Below, piece by piece: positions 12,831 to 23,900 of a stretch of DNA of 64,000 nucleotides (position 1 is its first letter; each line of letters begins with the position of its first letter). Where the stretch lies: the NCBI GenBank assembly GCA_003344405.1, contig NOWV01000112.1, positions 183,306-247,305 on the forward strand, given 5' to 3'. Source of the DNA: Trichoplax sp. H2. Taxonomy: Eukaryota > Placozoa > Uniplacotomia > Trichoplacea. Below the pieces are notes generated by a model. That model was not told the DNA's origin, made no database searches, and saw nothing but the letters and a program-made list of their open reading frames with translations. The position numbers were made by a program, and so were the translations under genes.

Positions 12831-13539
12831 GTCATTTGCAGGATCTTTTGACTATTATTGCTAAGAATATTCTTACGTTTTTCTTTAGTACATTTTACGA
12901 CTAAGGTTAACGAAAATAAAGTAAAGTATTTAAACCTATTACTCATTAGTAGCTTATTTGTGTAGCTGATAGTTAGTTCAACTACGATAGGTCCCTAAGT
13001 TAGTTGGGAACACAAGTACTAGTGAAGATAGTGTTTTAAGACCCGGTTTCTTGTTACAAAGGAGATTTGTAACATTCTGTCTACGAATATCGCAAATAAA
13101 TTAATGATTTAAATATATTATTCCATTCTTTATTGATACTTGTATTGACATCAAGTTTAAATCCGGCTCTTCTTTAGCAAAACCTTCTGTCATTTAATTT
13201 GCCGTCAGAATATTATAATTATAACTAAATAATTTTTATTTAATTTGCATTGGGTACGAAGGTGTTGATGGTTGCAGGATCAAGCTATAATATTTACAGG
13301 TTTTAATAATTTTCTTTTTTTAAATTTCAGCTATCAGTAATTATAAATATGATTTATGTAGTTTAAAAATCTGGAATATACTATAGAAGGGTAGGCAAGG
13401 TAATTAATATTCAAAATATTGCATATAAAATAATCTGTGCATTAGCAGTTCACATTGCAAAACTAGCAATAAGAATCCTTGCTGTTGTGTTCAATTTCTT
13501 TGGAGCAGAAGTTCTGCTTTACTTTCTAATGTTTTTTTT

Positions 13540-13862
13540 ACTGACTTAAAACCTTAGGCATGTCAAGTAATGCTTACGATATCAGACTATTAACAAGATA
13601 AAAAAGCACAGAAGAGTTTTCAATTATTTAATTTTCCCTTACATTAAATCATGAGTAACAGTAAGCAATGTATCATTCAGAAGTTAATTAGATTAGATAA
13701 AAACTGATCTTATTGTTACACCCTGTCGGATTCAGTTATCAAATGAATAGATACAGCTATTATAAAGAAATTGTTATACCTTTAAAGGAATAGAAGACCG
13801 TCTATATTTTGTACAAATAGCCAACGCATATACTGTTATCGGAACTATTGTACCGAAGCTTT
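13540..13862 (+). repeat. Direct repeat on the 3' side of minus-strand GPCR copies, copy A
   Basis: This aligns over about 320 bases with 16210-16515. Shared anchors include ttaggcatgtcaag, aaatcatgagtaaca and ccgtctatatt/ccgtttatatt. Each copy lies just downstream (in the minus-strand sense) of a minus-strand receptor copy: the pseudogene at 13905-14500 and the gene at 16874-17833. It is therefore the flank of a duplicated receptor unit. It ends with the accgtctat promoter-like module. Confidence 0.8.
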
Positions 13863-13904
13863 TATAAAGTCCTGTAGCCGAGTCGAGTATATTTTCTTTG
13901 AAAA

Positions 13905-14500
13905 ACTATGATTTTCACATAATAAATCATAACAGACGCCAGGAAAACGTATAAGAATAAACCAATAATAACACCATCGATAGCTTTAACGGAATTCATA
14001 CCTACAAAATCATACATTAAAGGTACCTCTCGAAAGAATCTCTAGGCACGGCGTGTCGAAACGGCAGCAGCAACCATATTGTGATTGTTGCAGATGTTAT
14101 TGTTGTTATTCAAATAATAATTCTCGATATCAATAGAAACTTCTTTTTACAGTATGGATAAAATGACGATAGGGCTCTGATAATGACAAAATAGAGATCG
14201 ATATCAGTTAGTGCTAGGATTATCACAGAAATCTAAATTGATAAAAATTTAGTTCATATAGTAAGTATACAGTATATTGTACCGGCGTGATAGTTTAAAG
14301 CTATGAAGATCACAAAATAATATCCTGTCATTTGATTTACTTGAAGATACAAAATGAGATATAGCCGATAACAGATATCAAATGATGAGCTCTCTAACAG
14401 AACTCTAACAGAAATCTTGACCGCTAAAAAATAATTTTATCAACCAAATTTTATCATTAATCCGAACGAAAGTGTTTATAGGGAAAATTCTTGTCGCAAT
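13905..14500 (-). pseudogene. Decayed class A GPCR fragment (helices 1-5)
   Basis: On the minus strand this aligns with the intact receptor at 16874-17833. Matching pieces include the helix 2 region (14330-14400), a corrupted DRY to FYRY stretch (14150-14220, matching 17440-17510), helix 4 (14100-14150, matching 17395-17440) and the second-loop to helix 5 segment (13920-14040, matching 17240-17350). No open reading frame survives. The helix 6-7 half seems deleted, because only about 40 bases separate it from the 3' flanking repeat, whereas the intact gene has several hundred. This is a dead paralogue. Confidence 0.75.
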
Positions 14501-15579
14501 TTACAGTAGCAAGCAATACAGTACATAATCTCGGTTAAACAGATATTTACTGTATATTCGTATTATTTGAGGCAATCATTATTCTTAAACTATAGCAGAT
14601 TATTAGTAGATAATTAATAAGCGATAAATTCTTTATCTAGTGTACAGAAATACGATATAAAGTTTAGAGTAAACTAAGCCTAAGATTTTTCAATTCAGTA
14701 TTCGTATGACACGGTAGTTTTCAGTTGGGTTTTCTTTAGGGCTAGCTTAGCACATAATAAAAATTTATGTTTTTCTTACTTTAAACTGATAAATAAATCA
14801 ATCTTTGCTAAAATATATGCTGGAAAACCCAAGTAACATGATAGAGAAATAATAATGCTGTTTGTATTATTAGTGCATATAAACAAAAGAAATACTTTCG
14901 GTAGTACAGTGTTTGTAACGTGAAGGATTATTATCGTATTTTCTGGATTTTAGCCATTGCTAAATGTTCTATTTGTATATAGAGTTTAGTGAGAAAAATA
15001 CTCATTAACAATACAATTAAAAGATATTACCTGCTGTTTAGTTTAAATTTATCACCAGCAAGATTCTTGATCGAGAATGGAAGAGTTATCTTGTAGTTTT
15101 ATTTAAAGTTCACGAAATACAGTGTTAGCTAATTTCTGTGATCCTTTATTGCACTTTAATATTAATTAACAATGAGAAAACAGCGCATTCTTGATATAAT
15201 GCTAACATGTAAAAAACATGTTTATTGTAAACCAACCCAGAAATTATAATGACAGAAATTTCAAAATTTTTGGATATCGTAATCAACGAAACTCGCATAC
15301 ATCCCATTACTAACAGTAGAATTAGTATAGATTCTAAATCGAAATAGTTCATTAGCATGTGTTATGTTCATGTGTGGTATTTATTGCTGATGCGATGACT
15401 AATGTTAGTATTATTAAACGGAGAGTAAGACGGATTATAAAACTATACACTCATTAATTAAAATATATAAAACGTAGTCGTTAAATTAATAACAGCACAT
15501 TCCTAGATAAATAATCTTAAAGAACTATGTTCTATCAGCTATGCAAAGTTACTCTGTAATGCATTTATTTCGTAGCTGA

Positions 15580-15920
15580 GAAGTCAAAGCCAAATAATTC
15601 ACTATTGTTAACCCTAATTTCATGCGTGTGAAAATACTGGCCTACTTTCTAATTAGATTTTACCTGATTACCAAAATCATTTAGCTCTACCGTTGTGTTT
15701 CTTTATTTATTCATTAGTTCTCATTCATCTGGGCGCTATAGTTTATTTCTTATTTTGCCAAGGTTACATTTACAAGATAACATATCTGTATAAAAGTGAA
15801 ACTAATTTAATAGTCATCGTTGTCGATAGTCTACGTCGACAAACGCAGTCCTAATAACTTTTTAACGAATTTTTACATCTGCAGTATTAGAGTTGAAATC
15901 TCGTCAGCATGAGATAGCTA
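15580..15920 (+). repeat. Dispersed diverged repeat, copy B
   Basis: Partner of 7620-7895 in direct orientation, with the same anchors. It lies about 300 bases before the repeat at 16210, so both may be parts of one old duplicated receptor flank. Confidence 0.55.
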
Positions 15921-16209
15921 GCAAAATGTTCGGTTAAATGTTGATAAAGTCGCGAAATTTAATTATTTACCTGATTCAACAGGAATAAATATGTTATTGC
16001 TTATTAATATATTACCATATAGGAAGCATGTATGGTATGATAATTTAGCTGCAAATTTTCTTTTAATGTTTTGTTTTGTGTAGAATGTGTTTCCGTTTAA
16101 ATTGAAAGGGAAATTTACTTGTATTTCTAATGAACGTTAGGGTGACTAAAAGCCTTCAAAGCTTAGTTCCAGAGACGATCAGGAGGTAGGTATTTATAAA
16201 TATATTTTT

Positions 16210-16515
16210 ATAGACTTATAATCTTAGGCATGTCAAGCAATACTCACGATATCAAGCTACTATCAAGATAAGAAACCACAAAGGAGCTTTCAATTATATA
16301 TTTAATGTATTAAATCATGAGTAACACTAAGCCAAGTAACATTCGGAAGTCAACTAGATAAAAGTTAATCTTATTATTATACTTTAGTGGATACAGTTAT
16401 CAAATGAATAGGTGCAACTATTGTAACGAAATCGTTATGCCTTTGAAGGAATAGAAAACCGTTTATATTATGCGCAAATAGCCAGCGCATGTGCTGTTAT
16501 CGGTGCTATTGTAGT
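16210..16515 (+). repeat. Direct repeat on the 3' side of minus-strand GPCR copies, copy B
   Basis: Partner of 13540-13862. The end of the block (16435-16515) contains the accgtttatatt module that resembles the promoter-like block of the plus-strand receptors. No plus-strand receptor follows it here. Confidence 0.8.
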
Positions 16516-16873
16516 AAACGGACAGAAGTTACGTAACAGTTATCAAATTATATGGATGATAAATTCTAGCAGAATGTCGAAGTAGTATTAGTAAGTAAAT
16601 TGAAGCTTATTTTAAGTATATTAAAGATTAGGAGATATCGACACCAATTCAGTTATACGTTTATCGTTAACAGGTCACACAAAACTTCTGATATAACTTT
16701 ATCTTAATATTGTCGCCTTGAAATTTAAGTTATGTCAATATAATGCATAAACAGCCAATACAACTACCGTTTAGGCTTAATATCAACTACACTCAAACTG
16801 TAGTGCATTTATGACGCGAATAAATATATCTAATAATTTAATTTTACCACTAAGTTTACGTATGACATGTGCA

Positions 16874-17833
16874 TTAGCTAAGCAAACTGAATTTACTTTT
16901 GGTCTGTAACCATAATTTACTTCGAATTTGTCTATCAAATATTAAATAAAGGACTGGATTAAGAACGTTCAATGCTGTTGTAACTATATTACCAATATAA
17001 AAGAAGAGAAAGAGCACTAAGTTATCTAATGCGGTTTGACGTATACTTTTAGTACGAAATCCTATGAGAATTGCAGAAATAAAATTTGGCGTTACTATAA
17101 GGGCGTAACATATGGCTAGGCTAATTAACATCTTAATAAATCTCATTTTCTTCTGGTGATCTTGCTCAAGTTGATCCGATGTCCAAAAGCCAGGGCGAAC
17201 GTATTTCTTTTGAGAAACTGATATGCTAATATATGAAGTTGTGATGATCGTAACAGGTATTAAAAACAGGAATACACCAAGTGTCGCAACAACGATAGCT
17301 TTCTTAGAATCCATATTTACGAGATCACACAGTAAGGGTGCGTCTGGGTACCCGATAAAATATGATCCAAATAGTAATGATAGTATTGTTGCTACTATCC
17401 AAATAAGAATTTCACTTATTACTAGAAATTTTACTTTATGGTAACGATAAAATAATGACAGAGGTCGCACAATAGCAAAATAACGATCAACCGCGATTAA
17501 AGCTAAATTCATTAGAGAAATTCCGTTTGATATGGGTCCAATGCTCATAGCTATGAAGCACCATGCCGCACCACTTTGATAATCTAGGCTATCAAATACT
17601 ACAAAATAATATCCAATGATTGATTTTAGCGACGATACAATATCAGATATCGCTGATATACATAACAGGCGATAAGTAGTCTTAAAGAAATCACGATCGG
17701 TAAGAAGTAATTCGACTATTGCAATATTTATAATCAATCCAGCCGTAGTGATAGGAAGAACGCCAATAATAACATCATGGTAAATTCTTGATGCAAGTTT
17801 CAAGTTTATTGTTGTATTATTGTAAGCGTCCAT
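16874..17833 (-). CDS. Rhodopsin-class (class A) G protein-coupled receptor, intact, single exon
   Basis: A 319-residue seven-helix receptor with unknown ligand. The N-terminus carries NNTT (5-8), giving overlapping N-glycosylation sites. Helix 1 spans about 20-44 and contains a helix-1 Asn (residue 36). Cys92 and Cys169 fit the conserved extracellular disulfide. DRY is at 116-118, continuing FAIVRP. Helix 7 has a complete NPVLY (292-296) followed by FDRQIR of helix 8. Unlike the plus-strand paralogue at 2062-3048, the NPxxY tyrosine is intact. The ATG starts a normal-length N-terminus. The first 70 codons plus about 350 bases of upstream DNA are repeated almost identically at 21179-21740. 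The two intact receptors share many loop motifs, such as YVRPG in the third intracellular loop, so they belong to one local subfamily. Confidence 0.95.
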   Translation of the reverse strand: MDAYNNTTINLKLASRIYHDVIIGVLPITTAGLIINIAIVELLLTDRDFFKTTYRLLCISAISDIVSSLKSIIGYYFVVFDSLDYQSGAAWCFIAMSIGPISNGISLMNLALIAVDRYFAIVRPLSLFYRYHKVKFLVISEILIWIVATILSLLFGSYFIGYPDAPLLCDLVNMDSKKAIVVATLGVFLFLIPVTIITTSYISISVSQKKYVRPGFWTSDQLEQDHQKKMRFIKMLISLAICYALIVTPNFISAILIGFRTKSIRQTALDNLVLFLFFYIGNIVTTALNVLNPVLYLIFDRQIRSKLWLQTKSKFSLLS

Positions 17834-18185
17834 CGTTTACGAATTTGAGCTATATTCTGAAAGACAAACAGATAGAAACAGTAAATCTATTTTGTTCCGG
17901 TAGAAATATGATAATACAATTTCGAGAGGTAGAGAAATTGGGATCTTTTGGAGGCAATATTCGGTTCAATCCAATAGCTAATAGGACGAATTTATTATCT
18001 GTGGGTGATATTTGCTAATTCGTCGCGTAAATTAGAAAAGAATTAATCCTAGCTAAAAACGTGTTTGCTTATAAACCTTCGTGAGCATAGTAAAACAAAA
18101 GAGATAATACTTGTGTAATGAATATAATGTTTATTGTTTATAGTCAGTCGTTCAATGCAGATATAAAACTCAAAAGCATATTTAG
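17622..18185. repeat. Near-identical repeat: GPCR N-terminus plus upstream DNA, copy 1
   Basis: By eye this differs from 21183-21740 at roughly a dozen positions over about 560 bases. It covers codons 1-70 of the minus-strand receptor and its upstream region. The DNA next to it (from about 19060) also has a partner, but that one is much more diverged. Confidence 0.9.
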
Positions 18186-21178
18186 ACGTAGATGCCTTTT
18201 ATGTCTTGGGTTCTTTTAAGCGAATGAATCACTAGGCATGGTACTAGCATTAAACAGTAAATTTCAAACAATAAATTACAAACTAAAGGTATCAACCTAT
18301 TAATCGAAAGAAAAATTAATATATATAATGTGTTTGTAAAGCTAATTCATTTGTATTTATAAAATGAATTAATAAATTGTCCCAGTTGCATCACACTGAA
18401 ACCAAACTTTATCCTCACGCATTAGCTCTGACCCCCTTTGTTATATATTGAAACTAATTGATTTGATTGATGGAAAACGTATTATAAGAAAAGTAATTGA
18501 GCATTTATTAGAATTATCCTCAGAAGAGGACTAGAATGATGACTTATACAGTTTTTGTAAAACTGATTATAATGGCAATGAAGGGGTCGATTGGATTTAG
18601 AGTAAACTGCTCGGTATATAAGCATACCAAATGGATTTTCGAAAAGTGCAAATAAGAATAGTATTGATCCTTTTTTCAGGTGATGTTTATACCGTTAATT
18701 TAATAAGCTGCTTATAAATTCTAATGTCGTTTCCTTACGGAAATAACAGTCGGTTGAGTGAATAATGAGGTATTTGCTTTATGTACTAATATACGTTGAA
18801 TTACCCAAGGGTTAAAGTATGTTCATTTTAAAGATATAAAAAATTAGGTTCAAGTAAATGAGAAATTTTTGATAAATTCCTGAATGAACTGGTACCGAGT
18901 AATATCGAATGGCCAATTAAAATACTTGTTGTAGTTGCTGCAAAAAATTTCAAATTTTTATCATAAAATTTTAAATAAAAACGAATAAGCTAATTAACTT
19001 CATAAGTCAATGTTTATTCCTTATAAGTTACTGCTTAGAAATCTTAAGCATTAATCTATACAAACATCAATCTTTGATTGATTTCATAGTCTATCTAAAC
19101 AATATCTCCTTTTATCGGTCTGCAACAATGTATCACTCTTGTTATCACTTACTTAAAATGAATATACTAACGAGTTATTCAGTATACGTAGCACAATTGC
19201 AATCATGAATAGTTTAATGATCCTCATATGAGTAAGTTTTATAGCTATGGCACAGTTACATATTTCTCATGCATAATTGTACGTTATATTTGTACAAAGA
19301 ATCACGATTTTTGCAAATAATTTGTCCAAAGATATATAATAGTATGCACGTATCATGGTATACTATTAATATAAACTAGAGCTCTCAATCTGAAATTATT
19401 AGTCTGGACATATAGGGAGCTAAATTGATGGTTCTTAGTTCAAGATTTAATTTTCTATCAATAATACTAAAAGAGAAAAATCATGCAATGCAGCTGCATG
19501 ACATATTAAAATGTTTCACATGTGCATTAAAACCGAACGTATTTCATTTAATTAGCTTATTGGCAAAATTTAATTATGGATAGTGTCAACAAATTATTTG
19601 TAAATATACTATTCAAATGAATACATTTTGATGATAATCAAACTCAACTATTCAGTATGAAAGATTTTTAAAATTATTTTCATTTATTCATAAAGCTCAG
19701 TCTATTTTACATAAATATTATTACATTGCAAGTAGTCTCGCAGAAATAAAGTTATTGCAATTTAAATTTATATGAATGTTATAACCCGATATTACAGAAA
19801 TTTTTTGATTTAAAAATAGACATCAAAACATACTAAAGCTGTAGCCGTGAATAAAATGGGTTTATTTTATTTTGTAACTGTAAAATAAAAAAATTGTTAT
19901 TAGACTGCAGCAAAGTACATTAGTTATCCTTTGTTACCATTTCAGGAGCTTTCCTTTATTATTTGAGAGAAAACCGCCCTGTTTACCTTGTATTAGTGAT
20001 ACAAATTAAAAAATGCGGGCATTCTCTTTCATTCGTATAACCTATAATAACGAATTTTAATAATTGTGATTAGTTGTGTGGTCATTAATGTAATCTGGTA
20101 ATTAATAAAAGATTCAATAGCTTTTGAAATCATTTTTCCTCGAACAAGAAATTGGAGAGACGAATATCAAAATTGGATCATTCATTAAGACTATAGCACC
20201 AAAGATTGATATTCATTTACTGGAAACATCCCTCAGTGTGTCGTGATATTATTAGTTGACTACAGTTTATTTCAAATAATGAATTTTATTTTTCTCAGGT
20301 TTTTTCAAGCATGTTGTTAAGCCTTTACTATGACCTAAAGCTGAAGAGATTGTAAGAGTAAAGCTGTCCAAATTCTTCTTCTTTTTTGATTACTGAGTGC
20401 GGAAATACTGTCAATACTAGTAATGCGTTTTCGATCTGCAGGAGCAATGCTATTGTTTTATGTTATTTTAAAAGAAATTCAGTTTTAATAAGTAATGTTT
20501 TATCAGTTTCAACACAATTGATATTCATACTTATAATATCTAAATTGTAAATTTCTTCTAACTTTATCACTATTTTCATCCTTTGGTCTATCCCACTATT
20601 ATCAATAAGCGCCTCAAAATCAGATGATCTCATTTCGAACAATTATTATAATTTCCGCTATAAATGGTTCCGAAGATTAACAGATATTGAATCTCAGTGC
20701 TGACTCTGGTATTTTCTTTTGTAATTTAAAGTATAAAGTATTCGGAAAGGATGCAGTTCTACTAGGAAAGGCTTACTTCAGGGTATCCTTGATATCATCC
20801 CTAATTTAATTATATAATAATTAATTATAATAAGAGATTACACATGATAGAAATATTTGCCACTCGATGGAATGGCAATCACTTAATATCAGGTCTCATT
20901 TTACTTTCAACTTAATTAACTTCCGTTTTTATTTCAAATTGCTTTTATAAATTTGTGAGTATAAACACCTGCCATTTATACTGTATTCGATTATTATATT
21001 ACATTTTTTTGGAAATCGCAAACTCATCCAAATCAAATCATGAGACGCATTCTTTGTAGCACTAAATTCAGTCCTAACTATCCTTCTGCGCAATCAATCT
21101 TGAACTTATTGTTATCTTATTATTGGTCATGAGCAACTCCATTATTAAACTTGTTATATATGTAGACAAATGGAGGCT
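17834..21178. other. Upstream region of the minus-strand GPCR, no gene recognised
   Basis: The first 350 bases belong to the near-identical repeat. About 19060-20865 has a diverged partner at 21945-23900. About 18240-19040 has no counterpart in the second copy. No exon is supported. Confidence 0.5.
19060..20865. repeat. Diverged tandem duplication of non-coding DNA, copy 1
   Basis: This matches 21945-23900 in direct orientation. Anchors are ggagctaaattgatggtt (about 19420, partner 22180), cattcattaagac (about 20180, partner 23178) and ctaatttaattatat near 20800 (partner 23830). Substitutions and indels are frequent, unlike the adjoining 560-base near-identical block. No coding potential is conserved. 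Confidence 0.8.
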
Positions 21179-21394
21179 CTAAGTTTTTAGCGACGATACA
21201 ATATCAGATATCGCTGATATACATAACAGGCGATAAGTAGTCTTAAAGAAATCACGATCGGTAAGAAGTAATTCGACTATTGCAATATTTAAAATCAATC
21301 CAGCCGTAGTGATAGGAAGAATGCCAATAATAACATCATTGTAAATTCTTGATGCAAGTTTCAAGTTTATTGTTGTATTATTGTAAGCGTCCAT
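21179..21394 (-). pseudogene. Truncated GPCR N-terminus (70 codons), recent duplicate
   Basis: The first 70 residues match the intact receptor at 16874-17833 with three visible changes (His19 to Asn, Val25 to Ile, Ile35 to Leu). The frame then reaches a stop after one further residue, in helix 2. The break at about 21183 leads into unrelated DNA. The upstream region, and so any promoter, is retained almost unchanged. A transcript could be made, but the product would contain only helix 1 and part of helix 2. Confidence 0.9.
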
Positions 21395-21740
21395 CGTTTA
21401 CGAATTTGAGCTATATTCTGAAAGACAAACAGATAGAAACAGTAAATCTATTTTGTTCCGGCAGGAGTATGATAATACAATTTCGAGAGGTAGAGAAATT
21501 GGGATCTTTTGGAGGCAATATTCGGTTCAATCCAATAGCTAATAGGACGAATTTATTATCTGTGGGCGATATTTGCTAATTCGCCGCGTAAATTAGAAAA
21601 GAATTAATCCTAGCTAAAAACGTGTTTGCTTATAAACCTTCGTGAGCATAGCGTAACAAAAGAGATAATACTTGTGTAATGAATATAATGTTTATTGTTT
21701 ATAGTCAGTCGTTCAATGCAGGTATAAAACTCAAAAGCTT
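21183..21740. repeat. Near-identical repeat: GPCR N-terminus plus upstream DNA, copy 2
   Basis: Partner of 17622-18185. High similarity ends near ctcaaaagc, after which only a weak, diverged match continues. Confidence 0.9.
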
Positions 21741-21944
21741 ATTAAGGTATAGATGTCTCTGATTAGTTCAATCTTTTCAAACCTGAGAGTGATTAAGTAT
21801 AGGCATTTACTCAAAAGAATATCAATTTATTTAATGAAATTATAAAGTTAATTGATCAGAATATAAAGGATGATTTTAAATTAGAGAAATTAATAGTTAC
21901 ATATATTCTTGGAAATCTTCACCATCAAGCTGTAAAAATATCTA

Positions 21945-23900
21945 CTGTACATTTATTTGATTTCATAATGCAGCTAAACATTAGCACCTTTTATCAATCT
22001 GCAACAAATATGTCACGGTCAGTCTAATTAAAAGAGATGAATATAATATCGTAAACTGGTTATCCTATACACATCGAACAATAATGATCATGAATAGTTT
22101 AATGATCCTCACATGAGTAAATTTTATAGTTATGAACTAAAATTCTTAATCTGAAATTGCTAATCTTGACATACAAGGAGCTGAATTGATGGTTGTTAGT
22201 TCAAAATTTAACTTTCTACCTACAATCCTAAAATACGAAAATATGCAATGCAGCTACGTGATATAATGACATGTTTCTCGTGTGAATTAGCGGAGGGAGT
22301 ATTCAATTTATTTAACTTATTATTGAAAGTTCATCACGGATATAATAAACAAATCATTTACAAATTTTCTGTTCAAATTAACGCTTTTTAATGCTAACCA
22401 AAATCAGCTATTCAACATAAGAGATTTTTAAAATCATTTTATACATTTATAAAGTTCAGCTGATTTACGTAAATACCGTTACACTACAAATAATCTTGTA
22501 GAAATAAAGCCACTACAATTTAGATTTATATGAGTGTTTTACAATCTGATACTGTAGAGATCTTTTCAGTTAAAAGTAGACGTTAACATATTAAAGCTTT
22601 AGCTGTGAATAATAAAATGAGATTGTTTTGTATAAATATTTAAAGAGAACCATTATTAAAACAGTTGTATATGAGTCAGTCGTATATTTCCTTCCGGCTA
22701 GGCTTGATTGACAAGAAGGAAACAATTCCTATCAGATCCAAATAAAGTTTATTAGTTGATCTTTGTTATCTTTTCATAAGCTTTCCGTTATTAAAAACAG
22801 TTATTGTATATGAGTCAGTCCTATATTCCCTTCCGGCTAGGCTTGATTGAGTAAAATGAAACAATTCCTATCAGATCAAAATAAAGTATATTAGTTGATC
22901 TTTGTTATCTTTTCATAAGCTTTCCATTATTATTTGGGCGCAAACAGCCATGGCGACATTATACTAGTGATACAAATTAAAAATTACAGATGTTTAATTT
23001 AGTGGTATAATCTATAATAATGAACTTTCATAACGGTGACTTGTAGTGTAATCAGTCATATAGCCTAATAATCAATACAAGATTTAATAGTTTTTAAAAC
23101 CGTTTATTCTCGAATAAGTAATTATCAAGGAACAAATGTTTAAATGCATTTAAGAGACAAATATTGAAGTTGAATCATTCATTAAGACTGTACTGTAGCT
23201 CCTACGATTGGTACACATTTGCTAAAAATCTAATTCAGTGTGGTGGGATATTACTATTTAGCTATAGTTTATTTCAAGTAATTATTTCTTTTATTGCATC
23301 ACCGTCTTTTCTTTCAAACATCTTGTCCACTATTTGCTGTAGCCTAAAGCCGAAGGGATTATGAGATTAAAACTGCCCGAATTATTCTTCAAATTTTGAT
23401 TCTGCGTATGAAAGTACTTCAATGCTAATAATACATTTTCGATTTGCTGTAGCGATGTTATTGTTTGTACATTTACAATAATGTTGATATTGTTTTAGAA
23501 GAAATCAGTTAATAAGTAATCTTTATCTTTTTTAACACAATTTATTTTTTATGCTCACAATGTCTAAGTAGTAAATTTTTTCCTTACTTTAAGACTATTC
23601 TTATTCTGTCATCTATTTAATAATAATCGATAGGCGCTTCAAAATTATACGCCTCTTATTTCGATAAATTATTACAATTTCCATATAAATGTGATTCTGG
23701 AGATTAGTAGATATTGAAATTCGGTGCTGACTTTGACATTTCATTTTACAATTTAAACTATAACATTATTAGGAAGAACTCAATTCTATTAAGAAAGGCT
23801 CTCCTCAGGATATTCTCAATATCGTTGCTAATTTAATTATACTGTTTAGTAATAAGGGATTATACATAGTAGCGATACTTCCCCACTCAACAGCTTTTCG
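21945..23900. repeat. Diverged tandem duplication of non-coding DNA, copy 2
   Basis: Partner of 19060-20865. It contains an internal 139-base tandem duplication (22651-22929) that copy 1 lacks. Confidence 0.8.
22651..22929. repeat. Tandem duplication, 139-bp unit, two copies
   Basis: Two adjacent units, with tgagtcagtc at 22672 and again at 22811. Both contain ttccggctaggcttgattga and ttagttgatctttgttatct. Few differences separate the units, so the event is recent compared with the surrounding duplication. Confidence 0.9.

Larger units (their letters stand above)
9030..13470 (+). repeat. GPCR segmental duplication, copy 2
   Basis: This is the direct repeat of 480-4050 and contains the decayed receptor at 10547-11402. 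It is longer than copy 1 because about 12540-13310 has no counterpart there. A smaller unmatched stretch lies near 12230-12390. Flanking non-coding homology resumes at about 13320-13470. Ends are approximate. Confidence 0.75.
11403..13904. other. Non-coding flank of the GPCR pseudogene with a copy-specific insert
   Basis: Mostly diverged duplicon flank. About 12540-13310 is absent from copy 1 and contains a TATA/initiator-like sequence (12791) and a short hairpin (12693-12708). The repeat block 13540-13862 lies at the end. No coding exon was recognised. Confidence 0.5.
14501..16873. other. Non-coding DNA between minus-strand GPCR copies
   Basis: No coding exon was recognised. A 70-codon minus-strand frame at 15146-15358 is hydrophobic, but I could not align it to a receptor. 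The stretch contains repeat copies at 15580-15920 and 16210-16515. The rest is AT-rich sequence without visible features. Confidence 0.5.

Noticed and set aside
17788-18018. 76-codon plus-strand frame, repeated with one residue change at 21349-21579
   Set aside because: It is antisense to the receptor N-terminus and upstream DNA. Its conservation follows from the near-identical repeat, not from selection on this frame.
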